A stretch of DNA of 38,691 nt from JAVVUJ01 sp964582545 (GTDB lineage: Bacteria > Bacillota > Clostridia > Peptostreptococcales > Anaerovoracaceae): the NCBI GenBank assembly GCA_964582545.1, contig CAZOSB010000023.1, positions 1 to 38,691 on the forward strand. Direction: 5' to 3'. Shown here in pieces: positions 25,883 through 34,330 of the stretch (positions are counted from its first letter, which is position 1; each line of letters opens with the position of its first letter). The notes beneath the pieces are model-generated. The model searched no databases. It was not told where the DNA came from and saw only the letters and a list, made by a program, of their open reading frames with translations. The translations under genes were made by a program, and so were the position numbers.

Positions 25883-26277
25883 TAATTGTGTAACATAGTA
25901 ACAGAAAGTTAATAAAAACCTGTATTTACAAACCAAATTGCAAATATCAACCGGGTTTCTATATGAATTATGGAGGGATGTTCTTATATTTTGTTAGTGA
26001 AAGAAATTCGATACTTCAATGCACTAATTTTAGGGAGTTAATCAATATATTATAGATCCAAATGCCGATGCCACAAATAATAATGATTTTTGAAATTTAA
26101 AATGAACATCATGGTAGATAAAGATTTAGCAAAACTATTTTTAAAAACTGTTTAAAAATAGAATGAATTAAAAGACGTTTCTTTAAAGTTGAATCCAATG
26201 TCTAAAATTAGGGGCTACTGAATGATGTCTAAACAAATGGGAAAAGGAAGCAAGCGCTTTTGTGAAAAGGAAGATAG
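25883..26277. other. 395-bp AT-rich gene-free stretch
   Basis: No intact ORF, tRNA or strong terminator is seen. Reading frames are broken by many stops; short plus-strand pieces (around 26020-26100 and 26185-26270) could be remains of a decayed gene. GAAAAGGAAG occurs twice just before the next gene (26241-26250 and 26264-26273), the second copy being its ribosome binding site. No convincing promoter was found. Confidence 0.5.
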
Positions 26278-27855
26278 ATGGAAAAAAAACTTTATATTAT
26301 CCCAGCAATAATTGTATTATTAACAAGTACTATTATGCTTTTTTGGATTTTAGGTATTAACATTCAAGTTGGGCTTTCAGGAGAAGCCTTAAGCCAAGAA
26401 AAACCTAAAATAGAGATAAAATCTCTATTAATGGGAGAGTTTCAAGAAAATTATGCAAAATATTTTTCGGAAAATTATTCATTAAGAAGTGTTTTTATAA
26501 AAACATATAACCAAATGCTCTATACTTTTAAAGAAAATAAAAACGGAATAATAATAGGTAATAACAATTATTTAATTGCTGATGAATATGTAGCCCCTTA
26601 TCTTAGCCCAATTGACCAAAATGTAAAAGAGATAGTTTCAAATTATGCTCGGCAAATTAAACATATACAAGATAACCTTGAGGCAAATAACAAGGCTTTT
26701 ATATACATCATTTCACCAAGTAAAGCAGAGGTATATAGCGAGGTAATCCCTAACAAGTACATTACAAAATACAAAAATGGTAAAAATTTACATAATTTTA
26801 GAGAGTATTTATATCAAGAACTAAAAAAAAATAAAGTTAATGTATTTGATACTTATAAGTTAGCTGATGAAATAAAAAATACAAGTGAATATGGTAGCTT
26901 TTCAAAAACCGGAATCCATTGGAATAGTTATTTAAGCGCATTAGCGTCTAAGCAAATAATAGAAAAAATTAATCAGAAGTATGATAAAAAAATACCAATA
27001 ATTAAAATTATAGTTACAAAACAAAATCAACCACAATATGCAGAAATGGATTTATATAATTTATATAATATGTGGAAGGGAAAACAAGACTTGTTTTATC
27101 CATGGGTTTCTACAAATATAGAACATACAGAAAATAAGCTAAATGCGTTTATAATGGGAGGATCATTTTCTGCTGAGATTATGAAGTCATGGACGAACTA
27201 TGATAGCAATAACCAAGAAGAATATGTTTTTAATAGCTTATTAAGATATTTCTATTTTCGAAACGCAATAAAAATAGATAAATATGGTATTCAAACTCAT
27301 GATAAAATTTACAAAGAAGATTTAGACAATATTCTTAAAGAAAATGATATTATCATAATTGAAAGTAATGCTTCATATTTACCAGAATCACATATTATAT
27401 TTGCCGAATATTTGTATAATCATAATATATTTAAAAATTTAGATGTAAATGATAAATTTACAATTGATTTTACTAAAGTTGGAAATTCTTCAAAATTTAT
27501 ATTATATGGATTTCATGGTCAAGAAGATAAACATCGATGGGCATCTGAAAATGCTGAGATATTTTTTTATAGCAATAATAAAAATAAATTAATAGTAAAT
27601 ATCAAAGCATATTCACTAAATAAAAAAACCACAAAAGTTTTTGTAAATGATCAGTATTTATGTAATATAGAATTTAATAAAAATGGTGAAATTAAGCCAT
27701 TTATTATTAATACTGAATTTCTATCGGAAAACAGGCAGAAGATAAGATTCGAAACAACGGATGCACAATCACCAAAGGAGCTAGGACTTAGTGAAGATGA
27801 TAGAAGGCTATCACTTTATATTGAAAGAATTGAAATAGCTCCCTTACAAAAGTAA
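26278..27855 (+). CDS. AlgJ/AlgX-like SGNH acetyltransferase, membrane-anchored (525 aa)
   Basis: One N-terminal membrane anchor (residues ~5-27) is followed by an extracellular SGNH-like domain of the AlgX/AlgJ (DHHW) group: FSENYSLRSVF near the start, TGIHWN at 211-216 carrying the catalytic His-Trp, and GGSFSAE at ~294-300 with the probable Ser nucleophile. The Asp two residues before the His in the DTHW form of alginate acetylases is replaced by Gly here, so the third triad residue must lie elsewhere. Residues ~398-523 form a beta-rich module of the same type as in the 16662 and 23372 proteins (HRW near the start, ELGLS-x-DDRRL near the end). The MBOAT gene follows after 12 nt; the two likely pass acetyl groups across the membrane and onto the exported glycan. 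Confidence 0.82.
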   Translation: MEKKLYIIPAIIVLLTSTIMLFWILGINIQVGLSGEALSQEKPKIEIKSLLMGEFQENYAKYFSENYSLRSVFIKTYNQMLYTFKENKNGIIIGNNNYLIADEYVAPYLSPIDQNVKEIVSNYARQIKHIQDNLEANNKAFIYIISPSKAEVYSEVIPNKYITKYKNGKNLHNFREYLYQELKKNKVNVFDTYKLADEIKNTSEYGSFSKTGIHWNSYLSALASKQIIEKINQKYDKKIPIIKIIVTKQNQPQYAEMDLYNLYNMWKGKQDLFYPWVSTNIEHTENKLNAFIMGGSFSAEIMKSWTNYDSNNQEEYVFNSLLRYFYFRNAIKIDKYGIQTHDKIYKEDLDNILKENDIIIIESNASYLPESHIIFAEYLYNHNIFKNLDVNDKFTIDFTKVGNSSKFILYGFHGQEDKHRWASENAEIFFYSNNKNKLIVNIKAYSLNKKTTKVFVNDQYLCNIEFNKNGEIKPFIINTEFLSENRQKIRFETTDAQSPKELGLSEDDRRLSLYIERIEIAPLQK

Positions 27856-27867
27856 GAAAGGATTTAT

Positions 27868-29301
27868 ATGGTTTTTTCGTCAATTATATTTATATTTATG
27901 TTTCTACCACTAACCTTAATATTATATAACCTATTGCCACAAAACTTAAAAAATAGTTTACTATGCTTAGCGTCATTTTTATTTTATGCATGGGGAGGAC
28001 TTGCTTTTGCCATTCTAATACTTATTTCAGCTACTATTAACTATTATATAGGAATTAAAATAGATTTAACCAAAGGTACTTTAAAAAAGACATATTTAAT
28101 TATTGGGATTGTATATAATTTAATATTACTTGGATTTTTTAAATATTTTAATTTCATAGCAGACAATATTGTAATGGTTTTTGAATCCTTTGGATTAGAT
28201 TTTAGCTTAACCCACCCACTAATACCCCTTCCAATTGGCATTTCATTTTTTACTTTTCAAATACTTTCATATATTATTGATGTATATAGAGGAAAGGTAA
28301 GAGTACAAAAAAACTTTATTAATTTGGCACTATATATTATGTTGTTCCCCCAATTAATTGCTGGACCAATCGTAAGGTACTTAGACATAGAAGCACAAAT
28401 TAATAAAAGAAGCATTTCCCTCCCCCTTTTTAAAAAGGGATTGGAACGTTTTGTAATAGGATTATCAAAAAAAGTAATTATTGCAAATACTATGGGACAA
28501 CTAGCAGACTATGCATTTAATAATGCTGAAACCCTGAGCACCCCCATTGCATGGATTGGTATTGTTGCATATTCATTACAAATATACTACGATTTCTCAG
28601 CTTACTCAGATATGGCAATAGGACTTGGACAAATGTTTGGGTTTAACTTCCTTGAGAATTTTAATTATCCTTATATTTCAAAGTCAGTAAAAGAATTTTG
28701 GAGAAGATGGCATATATCGCTATCCTCATGGTTTAGGGATTATTTATATATTCCCTTGGGGGGGAGTAGAAATGGAACCTTTGCTACATATAGAAATTTA
28801 ATAATTGTATTTTTCCTGACGGGACTTTGGCATGGTGCTTCGTGGAACTTTGTAATTTGGGGGCTTTGGCATGGGATTTTCCTAATTGCAGAAAGAGTGG
28901 GTTTGTTCCATGTGATTGAAAAGCTTCCAAAATGGTTAGCGCATTTATATACTTTAAATATAGTAATGTTTGGATGGGTGTTTTTTAGGGCGGATAACCT
29001 TACTGCAGCATTAGGCTACATAAGGCAAATGATAATCCCTAATTTATATATTGATCCAGACTTTTATATATTTATTAATAGCAGAATAATAATAACATTA
29101 ATAATTGCAATAATATTTTCAGCACCCCTATATAGTAAGATTGGACAATGTATTTTAAAAAATAAAAAAATTCAGCATAATAATAAATTATTAAGTCTAG
29201 TTTATTTTGCTAAGGATATAACAATTCTAATTTTTTTTATTATTTCAATTTGTTTTTTAACTGGGGCAGAATTTAATCCATTTATTTATTTTAGATTTTA
29301 A
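27868..29301 (+). CDS. MBOAT-family O-acyltransferase (AlgI-like), 477 aa
   Basis: A polytopic membrane protein of about eleven hydrophobic segments, beginning MVFSSIIFIFMFLPLTLILY, a typical AlgI/DltB-type start. Diagnostic motifs are FYAWGG, PIGISFFTFQ, YYDFSAYSDMAIGLG, FWRRWHISLSSWFRDYLYIPLGG and FLTGLWHGASWNFVIWG, the last carrying the catalytic His. The enzyme family takes acetyl from a cytoplasmic donor and hands it to an extracellular partner that acetylates alginate, peptidoglycan, teichoic acid or capsule. The partner here is very probably the AlgJ-like protein 12 nt upstream. AGAAAGGA precedes the ATG. Full length; no sign of damage. Confidence 0.95.
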   Translation: MVFSSIIFIFMFLPLTLILYNLLPQNLKNSLLCLASFLFYAWGGLAFAILILISATINYYIGIKIDLTKGTLKKTYLIIGIVYNLILLGFFKYFNFIADNIVMVFESFGLDFSLTHPLIPLPIGISFFTFQILSYIIDVYRGKVRVQKNFINLALYIMLFPQLIAGPIVRYLDIEAQINKRSISLPLFKKGLERFVIGLSKKVIIANTMGQLADYAFNNAETLSTPIAWIGIVAYSLQIYYDFSAYSDMAIGLGQMFGFNFLENFNYPYISKSVKEFWRRWHISLSSWFRDYLYIPLGGSRNGTFATYRNLIIVFFLTGLWHGASWNFVIWGLWHGIFLIAERVGLFHVIEKLPKWLAHLYTLNIVMFGWVFFRADNLTAALGYIRQMIIPNLYIDPDFYIFINSRIIITLIIAIIFSAPLYSKIGQCILKNKKIQHNNKLLSLVYFAKDITILIFFIISICFLTGAEFNPFIYFRF

Positions 29302-29606
29302 TATATAATAAAGATTATTACTTATAAAATAAAATGTTTACTAAGGTTAAGTATTTCAGGGGATGCGCCAACATATTTGGTATCCAAGGGTGTCAAAGAA
29401 AGATTAAAAAATTTAGCAATAAAATTAATATATTCATAGAATGTAAAAAATACAAGATGTAGAGGTACTTTGGACTGGGGATTATTGAAGTGCATATGGG
29501 GCAACGTTACAAATGGATGATCGTGTAATGTTAAAGCTAAGCTATTAATTTATAAAATTATAAAACTATATTTAGAAAACAAATGTTATTAAAGAGAAAG
29601 GACATA
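29302..29606. other. ~305-bp gene-free stretch with a possible coding remnant
   Basis: No intact gene. A plus-strand frame around 29340-29438 reads as plausible protein (it includes SGDAPTYLVSKGVKERLKN) and ends in a stop at about 29438, but has no start codon or ribosome binding site, so it may be the tail of a decayed gene. I cannot name the family. The rest is AT-rich. No promoter or terminator is convincing. Confidence 0.35.
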
Positions 29607-31700
29607 ATGCACTACATAGACCTAATAATAGCCACCCCTTTAGGCTACATAATGAACTTTTGCTATACCTTAGTAAAAAGCTATGGTTGGGCTATTATTT
29701 TGTTTACCTTAATCGTGAAATTGCTGACGCTTCCCATTGCTGTCAAGGTTCAGAAGAACTCTATTAAAATGGTAAAAATGAAACCTTTGATAGATGAGTT
29801 GAAGAGGAAGTACCCCCATAAGCAGGACAAAGAGCAGTTCATGGAAGAGCAGATTAAGCTGTTTGACCGTGAGAAGTATAGCCCTGCTATGGGGTGTTTT
29901 CCTATGCTTATACAAATCCCTGTAATCATAGGATTAATATCGGTCATTTATAATCCCTTAAAGCATTTATTGAAATTTAACCAAGAAACAATTGACATTT
30001 TATATGCTAAGACTATGGAATTACTACAACTAAATGAGTTGAACTTTACGGCAGATGCTTTGGTGATGGAAACTATAAAGAACCCTGCATTTACTAATGA
30101 ATACTCCGGTATCGTCAACGAAAATGTTATTAATCAGATATTAAACTTTCAAACCTTTTTTTTAGGAATGAATTTATCAATAACACCTACTTTTAATAGT
30201 GTGTTAATAGCAATACCGCTTATTTCTGCTGCCAGCGCATTCGTATTGTGCGTTTTGCAAAACAAAGAAAATGTACTACAGATAGAGCAGGGAAAGCTAA
30301 ACCAATGGGGTATGACAGTTTTTTTAACTTTATTTTCACTTTACTTTGCCTTTATAGTTCCAGCAGGAGTAGGCTTGTATTGGATTTTCAGCAATATCTT
30401 TGCTATAATGCAATTATATTTGCTAAACCAAATTTATGATCCAAAGAAATATATAGATTATGAGCATTTAAATAAATCAAAAGAAATGAATTTGCAGTTA
30501 AATAAGATTAAGAAAGCGGAAAAAGAAGAACTAAAAAAATTTAAGCCGCGAGAAAAGTCGGACTACAAGAAATTTCTCAATATGGAGGACAAGGAGTTAG
30601 TTTTCTATTCTGAGAAAAGTGGATTTTATAAGTATTTTCAAAATGTGATTGAAGAAGTGATTAAAAGATCCGATATTACCATACATTACATCACCAGCGA
30701 TCCCAACGATGCGATTTTTGCTAGGAAGGAACCTCAGATAATCCCTTATTATATCGGTGAACATAAGCTGATCCCTTTGATGATGAGGATGGATGCAGAT
30801 GTGGTGGTAATGACCATGCCAGATTTGGAGCAATTCCACATAAAGCGTTCAAAAGTTAGGAAAGATGTAGAATATGTGTTTATGCCTCACTGGATGACCA
30901 GTGTCTCCATGGTAGTTCGAGAAGGCGCCGTAGATTATTTTGATACCATTTTTTGTGTAGGGCAACATTGGATAGATGAAATAAGGGCTACAGAGGAAGT
31001 ATATAAGCTTAGGAAGAAAAACCTTGTTAACTATGGATATGGAATTATTGAAAATTTGGTTAAAATGTACGATGAAGCCAATACCCAGCAAGAAGTATCT
31101 TTTAACGCACCTCAAATTTTAATTGCGCCATCGTGGCAAGAAGATAACATTATGGATACTTGCTTAGATAGCCTATTGTTTGAACTAATCAATAAAGATT
31201 ACCGCATTGTGGTGAGGCCTCACCCTGAGTACATCAAGAGAAACCCTAATCGCATCAGTGATTTTAAAAAGAAATATAACGAAAACTTTAGTGATAATTT
31301 TATCTTAGAAGAAGATTTCTCTTCAAATGCTACGGTGTTTAAATCAGATTTAATTATAACGGATTGGTCTACGATAGCACATGAATTTTCTTATGCAACA
31401 AAAAGACCCTCTTTATTCATAAATACACCAATGAAAATAATGAACCCTAACTATGATAAAATAAAGATTGAACCTTTAGATATCACTTTGAGAAACTTAA
31501 TTGGAAAATCTGTTGACATTAAAGAAATAGGTAAAATTAATAAATACATTGATGAAATGCTAATTGACAAAGTTCAATATAAGGAAACAATTGAAACAAT
31601 AGTTGATAAATATGTTTTTAATTTTGGAAAAAGTGGATTTGTCGGAGCAGAATACCTAATGGATAGGATTAACTGCAAACCAAAGGAAAGTGAAAAATAA
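29607..31700 (+). CDS. YidC/Oxa1-type insertase fused to a CDP-glycerol glycerophosphotransferase-like domain (697 aa)
   Basis: Residues ~10-275 are a YidC/Oxa1/Alb3 core. The first membrane helix has a positive residue (LFTLIVKLLTLPIAVK), then the cytoplasmic coiled loop (KMKPLIDELKRKYP), then SPAMGCFPMLIQIP at ~92-105, the family's central motif, and later helices ending VPAGVGLYWIFSNIFAIMQ. A charged linker (~285-320) leads to a second domain (~325-690) like TagB/TagF glycerophosphotransferases: FMPHWMTS, VVRPHPEYI (~535-543) and DLIITDWSTIAHEF (~581-594). Those enzymes add glycerol phosphate or ribitol phosphate from CDP-alditols. The frame is continuous, with no stop or frameshift between the domains. 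The ATG at 29607 follows AAAGGA; one at 29583 has no site. The fusion suggests insertion or anchoring of a surface polymer or protein partner coupled to glycan modification. This is inference. Confidence 0.88.
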   Translation: MHYIDLIIATPLGYIMNFCYTLVKSYGWAIILFTLIVKLLTLPIAVKVQKNSIKMVKMKPLIDELKRKYPHKQDKEQFMEEQIKLFDREKYSPAMGCFPMLIQIPVIIGLISVIYNPLKHLLKFNQETIDILYAKTMELLQLNELNFTADALVMETIKNPAFTNEYSGIVNENVINQILNFQTFFLGMNLSITPTFNSVLIAIPLISAASAFVLCVLQNKENVLQIEQGKLNQWGMTVFLTLFSLYFAFIVPAGVGLYWIFSNIFAIMQLYLLNQIYDPKKYIDYEHLNKSKEMNLQLNKIKKAEKEELKKFKPREKSDYKKFLNMEDKELVFYSEKSGFYKYFQNVIEEVIKRSDITIHYITSDPNDAIFARKEPQIIPYYIGEHKLIPLMMRMDADVVVMTMPDLEQFHIKRSKVRKDVEYVFMPHWMTSVSMVVREGAVDYFDTIFCVGQHWIDEIRATEEVYKLRKKNLVNYGYGIIENLVKMYDEANTQQEVSFNAPQILIAPSWQEDNIMDTCLDSLLFELINKDYRIVVRPHPEYIKRNPNRISDFKKKYNENFSDNFILEEDFSSNATVFKSDLIITDWSTIAHEFSYATKRPSLFINTPMKIMNPNYDKIKIEPLDITLRNLIGKSVDIKEIGKINKYIDEMLIDKVQYKETIETIVDKYVFNFGKSGFVGAEYLMDRINCKPKESEK

Positions 31701-32318
31701 ATGGATAAAAAATATTGGATGGAATACTACCAAAAAGATTTAGCGCCTCATACCCCTTCAAAGTTTGCCATAGACATAATTGACAATTTAGATAAGGGCA
31801 AAGAGTTATTAGAGTTAGGTTGCGGAAATGGTAGAGACAGTATCTTTTTTAAGCACAATGGCTTGCAGGTAACGGCTATCGATCAAGCTGAAAACGTAAT
31901 CGAACAGCTTAACAAAAACTTTCCTGCGATAAATTTTACTGTTGATGACTTTGTAAACTCAGATATAATGAAGAATAAAAAGTTTGATTATATTTATAGT
32001 CGCTTTACAATGCACTCCATTACTGCAATGGAGCAGGATACCGTGTTAAAACAAGTCTTTCATGCATTAAGAGAAGGCGGCTTCTTTTTTATTGAAGTAA
32101 GAAGTACTAAAGACAATATCTTTGGGCTTGGACAATGTGTAGGCCCAAATGAATATATATATGACGACCACTACAGGAGATTTATAGACAAACGGGAAAT
32201 AGATAAATATTTGACGAATTTAGGTTTTAAGCTTATAATAAGTGAAGAAGGAACAGGTTTTGCTCCATTTAATAATGAAGACCCAATAGTATTGAGAATC
32301 ATTGCTCACAAAGATTAA
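31701..32318 (+). CDS. Class I SAM-dependent methyltransferase, 205 aa
   Basis: A compact methyltransferase: SAM-binding motif LLELGCGNGRDSIFF (~residues 37-51), acidic loop VTAIDQAENVI, motif IV FDYIYSRFTMHSI, and REGGFFFIEVRS as post-motif strand. It resembles Methyltransf_11/25 or tellurite-resistance TehB-type enzymes in fold. The ATG directly abuts the stop codon of the YidC-fusion gene, so translation is probably coupled; an AAAGGA lies upstream at a rather long distance. Substrate is unknown; the setting suggests methylation of a glycan or of a phospho-alditol group. It is the third methyltransferase in the locus. Confidence 0.85.
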   Translation: MDKKYWMEYYQKDLAPHTPSKFAIDIIDNLDKGKELLELGCGNGRDSIFFKHNGLQVTAIDQAENVIEQLNKNFPAINFTVDDFVNSDIMKNKKFDYIYSRFTMHSITAMEQDTVLKQVFHALREGGFFFIEVRSTKDNIFGLGQCVGPNEYIYDDHYRRFIDKREIDKYLTNLGFKLIISEEGTGFAPFNNEDPIVLRIIAHKD

Positions 32319-32369
32319 AGAAGTTAAACAAGCTAAAGACTTAAAGAATCAATTTTGAAAGGAAATCAT

Positions 32370-32585
32370 ATGATTAGAACCTTGAATGCTATTATTTTAT
32401 TGGTATTTTTTACCGTTAATTTTACCTTGCTGTTTTCTGGGACAAGCCATGCATATTTGGATCCCGGAACCTCTACTTATGTGATCCAAATCATTGCAGG
32501 CGCATTTATATCAGCCGGTGCTGCCATCGGGATATACCGACATAAAATTATGATGTTTATAAAAAAGAAACAAAAGAATAAGTAA
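32370..32585 (+). CDS. Small DPGT-motif membrane protein (71 aa)
   Basis: A first hydrophobic segment with signal-peptide character (residues ~4-27, ending SGTSHA) is followed by AYLDPGTSTYVIQ, a second membrane helix (~40-58) and a basic tail (KKKQKNK). Small proteins with a Y-(L/I)-DPGT motif are frequent in bacterial polysaccharide loci; their function is not established to my knowledge. GAAAGGA lies about 8 nt before the ATG at 32370, better placed than for the upstream in-frame start at 32355. It sits between a methyltransferase gene and manC, inside the operon. If the signal sequence is cleaved after the Ala of SHA, the DPGT motif would lie at the mature N-terminus outside the membrane. 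Confidence 0.75.
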   Translation: MIRTLNAIILLVFFTVNFTLLFSGTSHAYLDPGTSTYVIQIIAGAFISAGAAIGIYRHKIMMFIKKKQKNK

Positions 32586-32622
32586 TAATCTTTGCTTAAT
32601 AATTCTAAAGGATGTGAAATTT

Positions 32623-33978
32623 ATGCATTTAATACTTTTATCAGGGGGGTCCGGTAAGCGACTGTGGCCTTTATCGAATGATGTTAGATCAAAGCAATTT
32701 ATTAAGATATTAAAAGACGAAGAGGGAAAGCCAGAGTCCATGGTTCAAAGAGTTTATCGTCAGCTAAAGGAAGTCGGTGGATGGGACTCTATTACCGTAG
32801 CAGCGGGGGAGAGCCAGAAGGATCAGCTGGAGCTTCAATTGGGGAAGGATGTAAATTTAGTCATTGAACCAGAACGGAGAGATACGTTTCCGGCCATTGC
32901 ATTGGCTTGTTCCTACTTGCTTGAATGTGTAGGGGTAAAGGAAAACGAGACCATCGCAGTGTTGCCCGTGGATCCTTTTGTGGAATTAGATTATTTTCAG
33001 TGTGTATCGAAAATAGACGATGTAATTAATTCGAGTAGATTCAAGGATAGTTTGGTACTTTTGGGTGCAAAACCTGTTATTGCTACAGACAAGTACGGCT
33101 ACATCATTCCTAAAATGGAGTCTGATGATTCGGGAACTTTAGCGGTTCTTAGATTTAAAGAGAAACCTACTATTGAAGAATCAGAGAAATTAATTGAGGA
33201 AGGTGCATTGTGGAATTGTGGTGTCTTTGGTTTACAGTTAGGTTATATTTTAAATATCCTGAGGAATAAATACAAAATATCAGACTTGTCATTTAAAGCG
33301 ATGCAACAAACCTTTAAAAGCTTACATAAAACAAGTTTTGATTATGAAGTCGTTGAAAAGGCAGAAAATATTAAAGTGATTCCTTACGAAGGTCAATGGA
33401 AAGATATTGGAACATTCTTAATTTTGACTGAAGAAATGGCGACTCAATCAGAAGGTAACGTTATCTTAGATGATACTTGCGACAATAATACCCATGTAAT
33501 CAATGAGTTAGGTGTACCCTTGGTAGTCCTTGGAATGAAAGATGCCGTGGTGGTTGCAACTAATGATGGTATTCTTGTCTCTGACAAAAAAGAAACCCAC
33601 AGGATTAAAGAGGTAACCGCCAGCATAGGCAATCGACCAATGTATGAGAGAAAGCGTTGGGGCAAATATAAGGTGATCGAGCATACCGTATATCAGGATG
33701 GCACAGAAGCTTTAACTAAAAAATTGATCATAGAAGAAGACAAACAAATCAGCTACCAATTTCATAATTACAGAAAAGAGGTATGGACTATCTTGTCTGG
33801 CACCGGAATCCTGATTTTGGAAGACCAACAGAGGACAGTGAATCCAGGTGACACCATAGTCATCGAGGAAAAGCAAAAGCACGGGATAAGGGCAATCACC
33901 AACATGGAGATTATCGAAGTGCAGATGGGACAGCCATTAGCAGAGGATGATATAGTTCGAATAGATTTAAATTGGTGA
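32623..33978 (+). CDS. manC: Mannose-1-phosphate guanylyltransferase with C-terminal cupin
   Basis: A cytoplasmic nucleotidyltransferase that makes GDP-mannose from mannose-1-phosphate and GTP. The N-terminal domain starts MHLILLSGGSGKRLWPLSN, the signature activation loop, followed by RSKQF where most homologues have PKQF; VLPVDPFVE, DKYGYIIPK, FKEKPT and WNCGVFGL are the other family motifs. The C-terminal ~105 residues are a cupin like that of bifunctional phosphomannose isomerase/GMP enzymes (RWGKYKVIE), but the metal-binding region reads HNYRKEVW instead of the usual H-x-HR-x-EHW, so isomerase activity is doubtful. AAAGGA gives good spacing to the ATG at 32623 but not to a GTG at 32614. 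It supplies gmd and probably mannosyltransferases, and closes the glycan locus on the right. Confidence 0.94.
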   Translation: MHLILLSGGSGKRLWPLSNDVRSKQFIKILKDEEGKPESMVQRVYRQLKEVGGWDSITVAAGESQKDQLELQLGKDVNLVIEPERRDTFPAIALACSYLLECVGVKENETIAVLPVDPFVELDYFQCVSKIDDVINSSRFKDSLVLLGAKPVIATDKYGYIIPKMESDDSGTLAVLRFKEKPTIEESEKLIEEGALWNCGVFGLQLGYILNILRNKYKISDLSFKAMQQTFKSLHKTSFDYEVVEKAENIKVIPYEGQWKDIGTFLILTEEMATQSEGNVILDDTCDNNTHVINELGVPLVVLGMKDAVVVATNDGILVSDKKETHRIKEVTASIGNRPMYERKRWGKYKVIEHTVYQDGTEALTKKLIIEEDKQISYQFHNYRKEVWTILSGTGILILEDQQRTVNPGDTIVIEEKQKHGIRAITNMEIIEVQMGQPLAEDDIVRIDLNW

Positions 33979-34048
33979 TGAATTGTTTAAACTTTTACCT
34001 AATATGAGATAACCTAGGCGTTTAGTATTACACAATAAGGAGATAACC

Positions 34049-34330
34049 ATGCCAATCAACATCAGAAAATCTAAGAACTTAGGAAAAGGCTTTAGGGTCA
34101 CTGCAAGCAAGAGTGGCCCTAGCCTTAGCTTTGGTATAAAAGGTGCTAGGGTTTCCGTCAATAAGGATGGTGTGCGGGGAAGTGTTGGGATTCCCGGCAC
34201 AGGAGTATCCTATAGCAAGCGAAAATCTTTTCCAAAAGGCAGCCGAATTAAATCCATAGCCAGAGTAGTGGCAATAATTGGATTCGTTGTTCTTGTCTTA
34301 TATTTTATCTATACCATGTTTATTTCATAA
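34049..34330 (+). CDS. DUF4236 domain protein with C-terminal membrane helix (93 aa)
   Basis: Residues 1-57 match the DUF4236 pattern: an N-terminal basic RKSKNLGKGFRV, then the repeated S-x-SGPS-x-SFGIKGARVSV and a closing VGIPGTGVSYS, a short all-beta, glycine-rich domain. A single membrane helix (~70-90) follows a basic stretch. AAGGAG precedes the ATG. The domain occurs widely, often beside signalling or membrane domains; its function is unknown. It lies after manC on the same strand but 70 nt away, and there is no sign that it belongs to the glycan pathway. The following 233 bp (34331-34563) hold no gene I can recognise. Confidence 0.8.
   Translation: MPINIRKSKNLGKGFRVTASKSGPSLSFGIKGARVSVNKDGVRGSVGIPGTGVSYSKRKSFPKGSRIKSIARVVAIIGFVVLVLYFIYTMFIS

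Noticed and set aside
25905..25965. Weak inverted repeat (AAACC ... GGTTT) after the phosphatase-like gene as a terminator
   Set aside because: The stem is short with mismatches, the loop is long and no T-run follows.
26252..26259. AAGCGCTT palindrome before the AlgJ-like gene, possibly a catabolite-response (cre) site
   Set aside because: The core fits but the outer bases match the cre consensus poorly, and no promoter was found to place it against.
29322..29504. 60-codon minus-strand frame between the MBOAT and YidC-fusion genes
   Set aside because: It has no ribosome binding site and no recognisable motif; the plus strand of the same region reads somewhat better as a decayed gene.
29607..31700. 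Sequencing error joining two separate genes (yidC and a tagB-like gene)
   Set aside because: The frame runs through a long charged linker with no stop, start plus ribosome binding site, or homopolymer break at the junction.
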